Positions 1-5,907 of a stretch of DNA of 34,761 bases are shown piece after piece. Source of the DNA: Candidatus Fermentibacterota bacterium (GTDB lineage Bacteria > JAFGKV01); contig JAFGKV010000300.1 in NCBI GenBank assembly GCA_016928395.1, positions 1 to 34,761 of the forward strand, written 5' to 3'. The position numbers and the translations under genes are program-made. Position 1 is the first letter of the stretch. Every line of letters starts with the position of its first letter. The notes beneath the pieces were generated by a model, which worked only from the letters and a program-made list of their open reading frames with translations, was not told the origin of the DNA and made no database searches.

Positions 1-108
1 GAATGGCACAGCATCACCATTGTCCGCGATCCTGCCTGCCCGGCGTGCGGCGAGCCGGGAGACAGAGAGGAGGCTCCATGCGCTCACTGCGGTTCATGGG
101 ACCTGTAG
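1..108 (+). CDS. C-terminal end of a ThiF/MoeB/HesA-family E1-like adenylyltransferase (partial, 5' end outside window)
   Basis: Frame 1 is open from the first base and ends at TAG 106-108, giving 35 residues. The tail carries DPACPACG, the typical end of ThiF/MoeB-type enzymes that adenylate the C-terminal glycine of a small sulfur carrier, followed by a second pair, CAHCG. The two CxxC pairs (residues 13/16 and 27/30 of the fragment) look like a zinc site. The next gene encodes a ThiS/MoaD-like carrier and starts inside this one (ATG at 78), so activating enzyme and carrier are probably translationally coupled. Only the tail is visible. The family call rests on that motif and on the neighbour; thiamine, molybdopterin and cysteine routes cannot be told apart. 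Confidence 0.6.
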   Translation, partial: EWHSITIVRDPACPACGEPGDREEAPCAHCGSWDL

Positions 109-305
109 AGCGTCCCGACTCCCTGCGAGTTGCGAGGGCTCTTGAGACTTCTGCGACGGTGACGGAGTTCCTGAGCGGATTGGGGTACGCGGCACGTCAC
201 CAGCACTACCTTCAGGTGAGCTCGCGGGGTCGCAGGCTCGCGCCGCATGATGCCTTGCCCGACGACGGGGAGATCGTGATTGCTCTGCCCATGGGCGGGG
301 GGTGA
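78..305 (+). CDS. ThiS/MoaD-like ubiquitin-fold sulfur carrier protein
   Basis: 75-residue protein ending in GGG. A terminal di-glycine is the hallmark of ThiS/MoaD/CysO carriers, in which it is adenylated by the E1-like partner and converted to a thiocarboxylate. The length fits the family. Start at ATG 78 is chosen because GAGAGGAGG (65-73) lies just upstream and because an earlier start would extend far into the preceding enzyme gene. The 31-bp overlap with the ThiF-like gene is typical of partner genes. The body (residues 20-70) shows the expected alternation of strands and a helix, but no residue decides between thiamine, molybdenum/tungsten cofactor or cysteine biosynthesis. A thiamine gene (thiL) begins at the far end of the window, about 34 kb away, which is weak support for thiamine. 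Confidence 0.65.
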   Translation: MRSLRFMGPVERPDSLRVARALETSATVTEFLSGLGYAARHQHYLQVSSRGRRLAPHDALPDDGEIVIALPMGGG

Positions 306-448
306 GGCGCAGCCTCGGACCCTGGGCACGCGGCTTGCGTTTCTTGTGACGAATGGCATCTTTCGCCACGCGATGAGACATGTCGATGCGCCTCGGGGGG
401 CGTCGCACGTCGACACAGAGATGCGGCAGACTCCGACGGAGGGAAGAG

Positions 449-961
449 ATGAACGACTCATTGAAGCTCGTGACTGAAGGGTTGCTCAAGGCCATGAAGG
501 CCGAACATGACGGCCACTACTTCTACCTCTCTGCAGCGAAGAATACGGAAGACCCTCAGGGCAAGAGCGTATTCGAGATGCTGGCGGATGAAGAGCGCGA
601 ACACATGGAGTTCCTTCGAGCCCAGTACGCATCATACATGGAGACGGGTCACGCGGACACCACGGTGTCGCTGCGGATGAAGAAGCAGCTCACCGGCGAG
701 AGCCCAATCTTCTCGAGTGCCATCAAGAAGAACATCAAGCAGGCCCATTATGAGATGAGCGCGCTCTCCATCGGCATTATGCTGGAGCAGAACTCGGTGT
801 CGTTCTATGAGGCCCAGGCCCGGGCCGTGGACGATGCGGAGGCACGCGATCTGTATACCCAACTGGCGGATTGGGAGCGAGGCCACCTTCATGCATTGAT
901 TCAGCAGGAGAACGCCCTCAAGGTCGACTACTGGCGCGAAGCGGGTTTCGAGCCGTTCTGA
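449..961 (+). CDS. Rubrerythrin-like ferritin-superfamily protein
   Basis: 170-residue four-helix-bundle protein. Diiron ligand candidates are in the expected order: E19 in helix 1, E49-x-x-H52 in helix 2, E113 in helix 3 and E143-x-x-H146 in helix 4. No C-terminal rubredoxin CxxC pairs are present, so it is a stand-alone ferritin-like (erythrin-type) domain rather than full rubrerythrin. Such proteins typically detoxify peroxide or handle iron in anaerobes. ATG 449 is preferred because GGAGGGAAGAG lies directly upstream; an in-frame extension to 380 would add about 23 arginine-rich, non-homologous residues. It is probably a single gene: 143 bp separate it from the sulfur-carrier gene and 145 bp from nqrB. 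The exact reaction is inferred. Confidence 0.8.
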   Translation: MNDSLKLVTEGLLKAMKAEHDGHYFYLSAAKNTEDPQGKSVFEMLADEEREHMEFLRAQYASYMETGHADTTVSLRMKKQLTGESPIFSSAIKKNIKQAHYEMSALSIGIMLEQNSVSFYEAQARAVDDAEARDLYTQLADWERGHLHALIQQENALKVDYWREAGFEPF

Positions 962-1106
962 GCGGGGGTGGTCCGAGCGGTTGTGACGAACGCGAGGGAT
1001 GCGCGCACACGATGGACCCATGGCAAGAACGGCTGCGTGACGTCTGTCATGCCGGCGGGGTTCATGCGGCCTCTGGGCAGGGTTGGATGCCTGCCCCGGC
1101 GGGGAG

Positions 1107-2039
1107 ATGGGCGCTAAGAAACTCCTGCTGAAACAGCCCATGATGCGGGGGGTGCTCTGGGCTCTGCTGCCCGCCTTCGTGTGGACGGTGTATGTCTATG
1201 GCTGGCGCGCCGCGCTTCTGGTCACTCTCACCATGGCCGCGGCGGTGTTGGCCGAGGGAGCGTTTCTGTGGCGCGCAGGCACGCCGGTATCCGAGGCATC
1301 TCTGGTCACCGGCGCATTGCTGGGCATGTCGCTGCCGCCCTTGCTGCCGCTCTGGATGGGCCCGGTGGGTGCCGCGTTCGCCATCGTGTTCGGCAAGATG
1401 GTCTTCGGCGGGTTCGGCATGAACCCGTTCAACCCGGCCATGGTGGGGAGGGCGTTCATCTATCTGGCCTTTCCCGTGGCCATGACCGGGGGATGGGCCT
1501 CGCCCACCGTGGGGATTCCCGGTGGATTTGGCCTCTACTCCCCCGATGCGCTCACCGGCGCGACACCCATGGTGGCCGTGGAGCAGGGTGCGCCAGCGTC
1601 CCATCTGAGCCTGCTGGTGGGTCGTGAAGCCGGCTCGCTGGGCGAGGGCGCGCGTATCTTGCTGGTGCTGGGCGGCGTCTTCCTTTTGGTTAGGAAGTAT
1701 GCCCGCTGGCGGTTTGTGCTCGCGACCTTCTCCGGTGGGGTTGGTCTGGCGACGCTTTTGTGGGCCGCAGGCGTCCAAAACGCTCCGGATCCGCTCTATG
1801 TGATCCTCTCGGGCGGGTTCATCCTGGGTGCTTTCTACATGGCTACCGATCCCATCTCATCGCCCAAGACCATGCCGGGCGCGTGGGTGTATGGGGTGCT
1901 CATCGGTGCGGTCACCGTGGTCATCCGGGTGTTCGGCGCCTTCGCGGAAGGCATGATGTTCGCCATTCTCATCGGGAACATGGCGGGTCCGGTGGTTGAC
2001 TGGTGGGTCACCGACCGGAAGAAGGCGGACAAAGCCTGA
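1107..2039 (+). CDS. nqrB: NqrB/RnfD-family membrane subunit of a sodium-translocating NQR/RNF-type complex (covalent FMN)
   Basis: 310-residue polytopic membrane protein that carries covalently bound FMN and takes part in electron-coupled ion transport. The flavinylation motif is TGAT at residues 150-153, within DALTGATPM, with T153 the expected attachment site. NPFNPAMVGRAF and the C-terminal EGMMFAILIGN are family signatures. The length (about 310) matches RnfD rather than NqrB (about 410), because the long NqrB N-terminal extension is missing, while SLPPLLPLWMG and EGMMFAIL read more like NqrB. ATG 1107 is the first ATG. Its purine stretch GGGGAG sits directly against the start with almost no spacing, and a TTG at 1083 is the alternative. 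It is the first gene of the complex; no nqrA or rnfC precedes it. Its stop overlaps the nqrC start (TGATG). Confidence 0.88.
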   Translation: MGAKKLLLKQPMMRGVLWALLPAFVWTVYVYGWRAALLVTLTMAAAVLAEGAFLWRAGTPVSEASLVTGALLGMSLPPLLPLWMGPVGAAFAIVFGKMVFGGFGMNPFNPAMVGRAFIYLAFPVAMTGGWASPTVGIPGGFGLYSPDALTGATPMVAVEQGAPASHLSLLVGREAGSLGEGARILLVLGGVFLLVRKYARWRFVLATFSGGVGLATLLWAAGVQNAPDPLYVILSGGFILGAFYMATDPISSPKTMPGAWVYGVLIGAVTVVIRVFGAFAEGMMFAILIGNMAGPVVDWWVTDRKKADKA

Positions 2040-2659
2040 TGCCCCGCACGCTCCGCTCCGTGCTGTTCATGGCAACGGTGTGCGCCGTGTGCACGGCCGT
2101 GCCGGCCATGGTCCGCGCGGCCACCTCCCGGAGGGTCGAGGCCCTGGAACGCCTGGCAACGTACCGCAATGTCCTTTCAATCTTGGCCATTCCCGTTGAC
2201 CATGGCCATCCGGCGGCCGTGGAGAGCGTTTTCATCGCATGCGTGCGGGAGCAGGTCATCGGCGGCCGCACCTTCTGGTTCGGTCTGGAGGCGCCTGCCG
2301 TGGGAGTCGTGGCGTTTGCGGTCAGAGGGCCGGGATTCTGGGGGCCCATTCACGGCATCGTCGCGGTGTCCGAGAATGACCATCGCATCGTGGGCATTCT
2401 GTTCACACGCCACGAGGAGACGCCGGGTCTGGGCGGTCGGATACGTGAACCATGGTTCGGCGAGCAGTTCCACGGCATCACGCTGGATCCGCATCGGCAG
2501 GGGCCTCTCGTCAGGCTCATCAGGCAGGGATCCAGGGAACACGCATGGGACGTGGACGCCATCACCGGGGCAACGGAGACGTCCAAGAAGATCCAGAGCC
2601 TGTTCGACAGCGATGTGCGACAGGCGCTCCTGACGCTGTCGGAGGCGGGCCGCTCATGA
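2039..2659 (+). CDS. nqrC: NqrC/RnfG-family FMN-binding subunit
   Basis: 206-residue protein with one N-terminal membrane anchor or signal-like segment (about residues 7-22) and a periplasmic FMN-binding domain. Family marks are GFWGPIHGIVAV, HEETPGLGGRI and DAITGATETS, with T179 the expected covalent FMN site. At 206 residues it is nearer RnfG (about 200) than NqrC (about 260), while the GETPGLGG-like form resembles NqrC. It passes electrons between the other flavin subunits. The start overlaps the nqrB stop by one base (TGATG), and the stop overlaps the nqrD start (ATGA), so translational coupling is very likely. FMN attachment needs an ApbE flavin transferase, which is not in this window. 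Confidence 0.87.
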   Translation: MPRTLRSVLFMATVCAVCTAVPAMVRAATSRRVEALERLATYRNVLSILAIPVDHGHPAAVESVFIACVREQVIGGRTFWFGLEAPAVGVVAFAVRGPGFWGPIHGIVAVSENDHRIVGILFTRHEETPGLGGRIREPWFGEQFHGITLDPHRQGPLVRLIRQGSREHAWDVDAITGATETSKKIQSLFDSDVRQALLTLSEAGRS

Positions 2660-3264
2660 CCTCCCGGCACATCTTCGTGGATGGCGTGTTCCGGCAGAAT
2701 GCCGTATACCGCCAGATTCTGGGCATCTGCTCGACCCTGGCGGTGACGAATCTCCTGAGCAATACGCTGGTCATGAGCCTCGGGCTCGTGTTCGTGACCG
2801 CCATGAGTTCCCTTACGGTGAGCCTTCTGCGCACGGTGACGCCGTCACGCATCAGGATGATGGTGCAGGTGATGATCATCGCCACCTATGTCATAGTGAT
2901 CGACCTCGTGCTCCAGGCATTTCTGCCCGAGATCTCCCGGAGGCTGGGGCCCTATGTCGGTCTCATCATCACCAACTGCATCATCATGGGTCGCGCCGAA
3001 GCCTTTGCCGCCAAGAACCCGCCATGGCCGTCGTTTCTGGATGGTGTGGCCATGGGGTTGGGCTACACCGTGGTACTCATGAGCATCGCGGTGGTGCGCG
3101 AGCTGATGGGCTTCGGCTCGCTGTTCGGGATCACGGTGCTTCCTCCATGGTTCACCCGGTGGACGATCCTCACCATGGCGCCGGGGGCCTTCTTCATGGT
3201 CGGCATCGTGATCTGGGTCATGAATACCCTGGATCCCCCGGGCAGAGCTGGGCAGGCCCGATGA
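2656..3264 (+). CDS. nqrD: NqrD/RnfE-family integral membrane subunit
   Basis: 202-residue polytopic membrane protein. GICSTLAVTN near residue 23 and the run SRIRMMVQVMIIA are closer to NqrD than to RnfE as I know them, and TNCIIMGRAEAFAAKN is shared by both. C25 and C108 correspond to the cysteines that, together with those of NqrE, hold the intramembrane iron-sulfur centre in characterised NQR. The subunit pairs with NqrE in inverted topology to form the ion and electron path across the membrane. ATG 2656 overlaps the nqrC stop; the stop TGA 3262-3264 overlaps the nqrE start. Strong homology and tight packing make this call secure; only the NQR versus RNF label is debatable. Confidence 0.92.
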   Translation: MTSRHIFVDGVFRQNAVYRQILGICSTLAVTNLLSNTLVMSLGLVFVTAMSSLTVSLLRTVTPSRIRMMVQVMIIATYVIVIDLVLQAFLPEISRRLGPYVGLIITNCIIMGRAEAFAAKNPPWPSFLDGVAMGLGYTVVLMSIAVVRELMGFGSLFGITVLPPWFTRWTILTMAPGAFFMVGIVIWVMNTLDPPGRAGQAR

Positions 3265-3857
3265 GTCACGGAACTCTCTCCGCCTTGGTGATCCTGTTCG
3301 CGGCGGTGTTCACGAACAATGTCGTGCTTTCCAACTTCCTGGGTCTGTGCTCGTTTCTCTCGGTGTCCCGCGCGGTCACATCATCCATCGGATTGGGCAT
3401 GGCGGTCACCTTTGTCATGACAACCACCGCGGGTTTGAACTGGCTCGTGTACCACCATGTCTTGGTGCCGCTGGGGTTGGTGTATTTGCGATTCGCCGTG
3501 TTCATCATCGTCATCGCCGCCTTCGTGCAGTTCGTGGAGATGGCGTTGGAGCGGTTGGCGCCGGCGCTCTACTTCGCTCTGGGCATCTTCCTGCCGCTGA
3601 TCACCGTCAACTGCGCGGTGCTGGGGGTCGCCCTGTTCATGATCATCCGCCAGTACAGCTTCCTGGAGTCCGTGGCTTATGGTCTCGGCGGGGGAGTGGG
3701 CTTCTTGGTCGCCATCACAGTGCTGGCGTCGCTGCGCTGGCGAATCAGGAAGAGCAAGGTGCCGCCGGCCCTGCAGGGCGCAGGCATCGCGGTCATCATG
3801 TCAGGGATCATGGCCTTGGGATTTGTGGGCCTCTCCGGGCTGATCACGATCAACTGA
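3261..3857 (+). CDS. nqrE: NqrE/RnfA-family integral membrane subunit
   Basis: 198-residue polytopic membrane protein, the same length as characterised NqrE. LGLCSFLSVS (C30) and LGIFLPLITVNCAVLG (C118) supply the pair of cysteines expected for the membrane iron-sulfur site shared with NqrD. The C-terminus, VPPALQGAGIAVIMSGIMAL, reads like NqrE, whereas the middle (VYLRFAVFIIVIAAFVQF) is RnfA-like, so the protein looks intermediate between the two families. Its start overlaps the nqrD stop (ATGA). Downstream, the tight coupling of the operon breaks: 146 bp of repeat-rich DNA separate it from nqrF. Confidence 0.92.
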   Translation: MSHGTLSALVILFAAVFTNNVVLSNFLGLCSFLSVSRAVTSSIGLGMAVTFVMTTTAGLNWLVYHHVLVPLGLVYLRFAVFIIVIAAFVQFVEMALERLAPALYFALGIFLPLITVNCAVLGVALFMIIRQYSFLESVAYGLGGGVGFLVAITVLASLRWRIRKSKVPPALQGAGIAVIMSGIMALGFVGLSGLITIN

Positions 3858-3860
3858 GGG

Positions 3861-3932
3861 GGACGGATGGACGGAGAAGCGGTATGGAATGGTGGAATAC
3901 TGGAATGATGGACCGATGGGACGGATAGACGG
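3861..3932 (+). repeat. Degenerate tandem repeat with 8-bp period between nqrE and nqrF
   Basis: Units begin every 8 bp at 3861, 3869, 3877, 3885, 3893, 3901, 3909, 3917 and 3925. The first two are GGACGGAT and GGACGGAG. The clearest are TGGAATGG, TGGAATAC and TGGAATGA, and later ones (TGGACCGA, TGGGACGG) decay. The period is not a multiple of three and the stretch lies after the nqrE stop, so it is non-coding. It is strongly purine-rich on the mRNA strand and runs into a G-quadruplex motif. Confidence 0.75.
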
Positions 3933-3948
3933 GCGGGTGGGGGCAGGG
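3931..3948 (+). promoter_or_regulatory. G-quadruplex-type motif upstream of nqrF
   Basis: Four runs of at least three G with loops of 1, 1 and 2 bases (GGGCGGGTGGGGGCAGGG) lie on the coding strand, 56 bp before the nqrF start. The sequence meets the usual intramolecular G-quadruplex rule. A role in tuning nqrF expression relative to nqrBCDE is inference only. Confidence 0.5.
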
Positions 3949-4003
3949 CTGTCCAGGCCTTGTGGTTCGTGGTCTCCATGACCAGTCTTGAGGGTTCCCG
4001 TAC

Positions 4004-5113
4004 ATGACCTCCGTGCTGGTTGCGGTGGGTGCGGTGACTGCCATCGGGGCGGTTTTGGCCGCGCTTCTGGAGATGGCGGGAAAGCTGTTCGCCGACTACG
4101 GCGACGTGACCGTGGATGTCAACGCGGGTTCACGCACTCTCACGGTTGAGGGCGGCGGCCACCTCCTCGGCACATTGCGGGAGCAGGGCATCTTCATCCC
4201 TTCGGCCTGCGGCGGGCGAGGATCGTGTGGCGCCTGCAAGCTGAAGGTCACCGAAGGCGGTGGCCCGGTGCTGCCCACAGAGACGCCCTACCTCTCGGCG
4301 ACGGAGCGTGCAGACGGAGTGCGGATCTCCTGCCAGGTCAAGGTGCGCTCTGATGTGGCCATCTGGATTCCGGAGGAGATCTTTGCAATCCGGTCGTGGA
4401 AGGCGACCCTGGCGGCCATACGGATCCTCAGGCCCGGCATGGTCGAGCTGCGCTGGGAGTTGCCCGCGGGCGAGCGGATCAGGTTCAAGGCCGGCCAGTA
4501 TGCCCAGCTCAAGACAGCCCGCTACGGCAAGGTGAAGGAGGAGGTGTTCCGTTCCTACTCCATCTCCTCCTCTCCCCGTGACGAGCGGGCCGTGGAGTTC
4601 ATCATCGAGCGGGTGGAAGGCGGCATCTGTTCCACGTGGGTGTGTGACCACTTGCAGGTGGGCGACACCGCGGAGATTTCCGGGCCCTACGGCGACTTCG
4701 TGCTGTCCGACACCGACCGGGAGATGATCATGATCGCGGCAGCCTCGGGCATGTCGCCTATCAAGAGCATCCTGCATGCTCTTGAGGAGCAAGGAAGCAC
4801 TCGGAAGGCGACCTTCTTCTTCAGCGCCAGGAACATGGGTGAGCTGTTCCACCTTGACCTGATGAAGCGGTTCGAGGAGACTCTGCCAGGGTTCGCCTTC
4901 GTGCCGACCCTCACGCGGCCCCCGGAGCCCGATGCCTCATGGCCCGGGAAAACCGGACGGGTGCCGGCTCTCATTGCCGAGATGATCGGCGATCGGGTGA
5001 AGGACGCGGAGGCGTATCTATGCGGCGGAGCAGGGCTCATCGATGGCTGCACCGCGGCCCTTTGGGCCATGGGTATGCCGAATGAGCGGATCTTCTACGA
5101 CAAGTTTGAGTAG
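4004..5113 (+). CDS. nqrF: NqrF-type NADH-oxidising subunit ([2Fe-2S] ferredoxin plus FAD/NAD reductase domain)
   Basis: 369-residue electron-entry subunit. Domain order: N-terminal membrane helix (about 3-24), plant-type [2Fe-2S] ferredoxin with C69, C75, C78 and C110, then a ferredoxin-reductase module with the flavin motif RSYS (183-186), the nucleotide-binding segment AAASGMSPIKS and a C-terminal FYDKFE. It is expected to take electrons from NADH and pass them to the flavins of NqrC and NqrB. RNF complexes have no NqrF, so this gene marks the complex as NQR-like even though NqrB and NqrC have RNF-like lengths. The end is more like aromatic-hydroxylase reductases than like Vibrio NqrF. ATG 4004 is preceded by GAGGG at a good distance. 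It lies 146 bp downstream of nqrE. Confidence 0.9.
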   Translation: MTSVLVAVGAVTAIGAVLAALLEMAGKLFADYGDVTVDVNAGSRTLTVEGGGHLLGTLREQGIFIPSACGGRGSCGACKLKVTEGGGPVLPTETPYLSATERADGVRISCQVKVRSDVAIWIPEEIFAIRSWKATLAAIRILRPGMVELRWELPAGERIRFKAGQYAQLKTARYGKVKEEVFRSYSISSSPRDERAVEFIIERVEGGICSTWVCDHLQVGDTAEISGPYGDFVLSDTDREMIMIAAASGMSPIKSILHALEEQGSTRKATFFFSARNMGELFHLDLMKRFEETLPGFAFVPTLTRPPEPDASWPGKTGRVPALIAEMIGDRVKDAEAYLCGGAGLIDGCTAALWAMGMPNERIFYDKFE

Positions 5114-5120
5114 GCAGGCC

Positions 5121-5588
5121 ATGAAACAGACACCCCGGGAACGACGCATAGAGATGCGGATGGAAGAGGGTACACTGGCGCGGGACGGGTTCCTGGGCGA
5201 TGATCCTCTGAGGCTGGACCGGATGGACGTCGACGCGAGGGTCCTGGCGGATGCAGGGATTTCACGGGAGGAGATCGGAGAGGTGCTGCAGGGTTTGTGG
5301 CAGAGGGCCCGGGCTTTGATGGGCGAGGCGTATGAGCCGGTGCCAGGCGTGACGGTAGAAGTTGGAGAAGCCCGGGGCCGAATCCCCTGCCCCTTCGGCC
5401 ATCCAGGGATCTATGCCAAGGGGGTGATGACCATCGAGCATGGGGATCGGGTGCTGCGTGTCTCGCCCCTTTCCATTCACATGATCCGATCCCACGGCTT
5501 CTTCGGCGGCCGAGGCAGCATGTTTCGTATCGAACCCGATGCCGCAGCAGACCTGGTCCGGCGCCTGGCCGCCCCTGCCTGGCAATAG
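5121..5588 (+). CDS. Conserved hypothetical protein next to nqrF
   Basis: 155-residue soluble protein with no signal peptide or membrane segment. Start at ATG 5121, seven bases after the nqrF stop, so it is very probably in the same transcript. Distinctive segments are FLGDDPLRLDRMDVD (24-38), a helix around DAGISREEIGEVLQGLW, IPCPFGHPGIYAKG (88-101) and SIHMIRSHGFFGGRGS (118-133). The pattern of one Cys, several His and glycine-rich turns looks like a conserved family seen in anaerobes, but I cannot name it or its activity. Placement suggests a link to the NQR-like complex (assembly, cofactor insertion or regulation); that is inference. Confidence 0.7.
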   Translation: MKQTPRERRIEMRMEEGTLARDGFLGDDPLRLDRMDVDARVLADAGISREEIGEVLQGLWQRARALMGEAYEPVPGVTVEVGEARGRIPCPFGHPGIYAKGVMTIEHGDRVLRVSPLSIHMIRSHGFFGGRGSMFRIEPDAAADLVRRLAAPAWQ

Positions 5589-5651
5589 CGAGGACTATCC
5601 CAAGGGTTGTTGTCAGTGATTTCCGTGGGCAGACTCTCAGACAGGTGAACG

Positions 5652-5698
5652 CTTTGTTTTTTCAAGTATGTTTGCATTAACTTTGTTTTTTGAAGTAA
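5652..5698 (+). repeat. Pair of 18-bp direct repeats in an AT-rich island
   Basis: Copies at 5652-5669 and 5681-5698 share 16 of 18 bases (CTTTGTTTTTT, then C or G, then AAGTA), and the copies start 29 bp apart. Spacing of nearly three helical turns would suit binding of a regulator on one DNA face, or UP-type elements. Weak promoter-like hexamers (TTGCAT 5672-5677 with GTAAAT 17 bp later) overlap the second copy. Confidence 0.5.
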
Positions 5699-5843
5699 AT
5701 GATTCCTGCCGCGCGCGCCGCGGCGGGCGAGTGCCGAACTCTGGGCAGGAGAGATCGATGCCTTCTCATCGGCTTCGGGCGACGCCCGTACTGCATCCTC
5801 GCGCCGGGGGTGGGGCCGGTGTATTGTGTCGGGATCATTGAGT

Positions 5844-5888
5844 GACGCTCTGCCTGTCGCCGGGGACTACGGCGCCGGGCAGAGCGTC
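5844..5888 (+). promoter_or_regulatory. Strong hairpin in the addB leader
   Basis: An 11-bp perfect stem (GACGCTCTGCC 5844-5854 with its complement 5878-5888) encloses an inner 4-bp stem (GCCG 5859-5862, CGGC 5870-5873). It ends 19 bp before ATG 5908 and is not followed by T residues, so it looks like a leader structure rather than a terminator. Confidence 0.55.
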
Positions 5889-5907
5889 TGGACCGGGTGA
5901 TACGCCT

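Larger units (their letters stand above)
5589..5907. other. 319-bp intergenic region with an AT-rich direct repeat and hairpins
   Basis: No convincing gene is present. The stretch holds an AT-rich island (about 5650-5702) with two direct repeats, which is unusual in this GC-rich DNA. It also holds a GC-rich hairpin at 5705-5727 (9-bp stem with one G-T pair and a 5-base loop) and a strong hairpin at 5844-5888 next to the addB start. It probably contains the end of the nqr transcript and the promoter of addBA. T-runs occur at 5654-5662 and 5683-5691, but I find no good stem directly before them, so no intrinsic terminator is called. Confidence 0.6.

Noticed and set aside
1083-1106. TTG start for nqrB
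   Set aside because: It would add eight residues not typical of the family and has no better ribosome binding site than ATG 1107; kept only as an alternative.
632-1141. Long minus-strand frame opposite the rubrerythrin-like gene
   Set aside because: It is the shadow of a well-supported gene on the other strand; the translation is low-complexity and has no family motif. The same applies to the other long antisense frames over nqr, addA, vorB and dacB.
3347-3928. Plus-strand frame running from inside nqrE into the repeat region
   Set aside because: Rich in His, Arg and Gly as a frame-shifted shadow of nqrE; its end simply reads through the 8-bp repeats.
5640-5665. Intrinsic terminator after the conserved hypothetical gene (T-run near 5660)
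   Set aside because: The T-run is good, but no stable stem directly precedes it.
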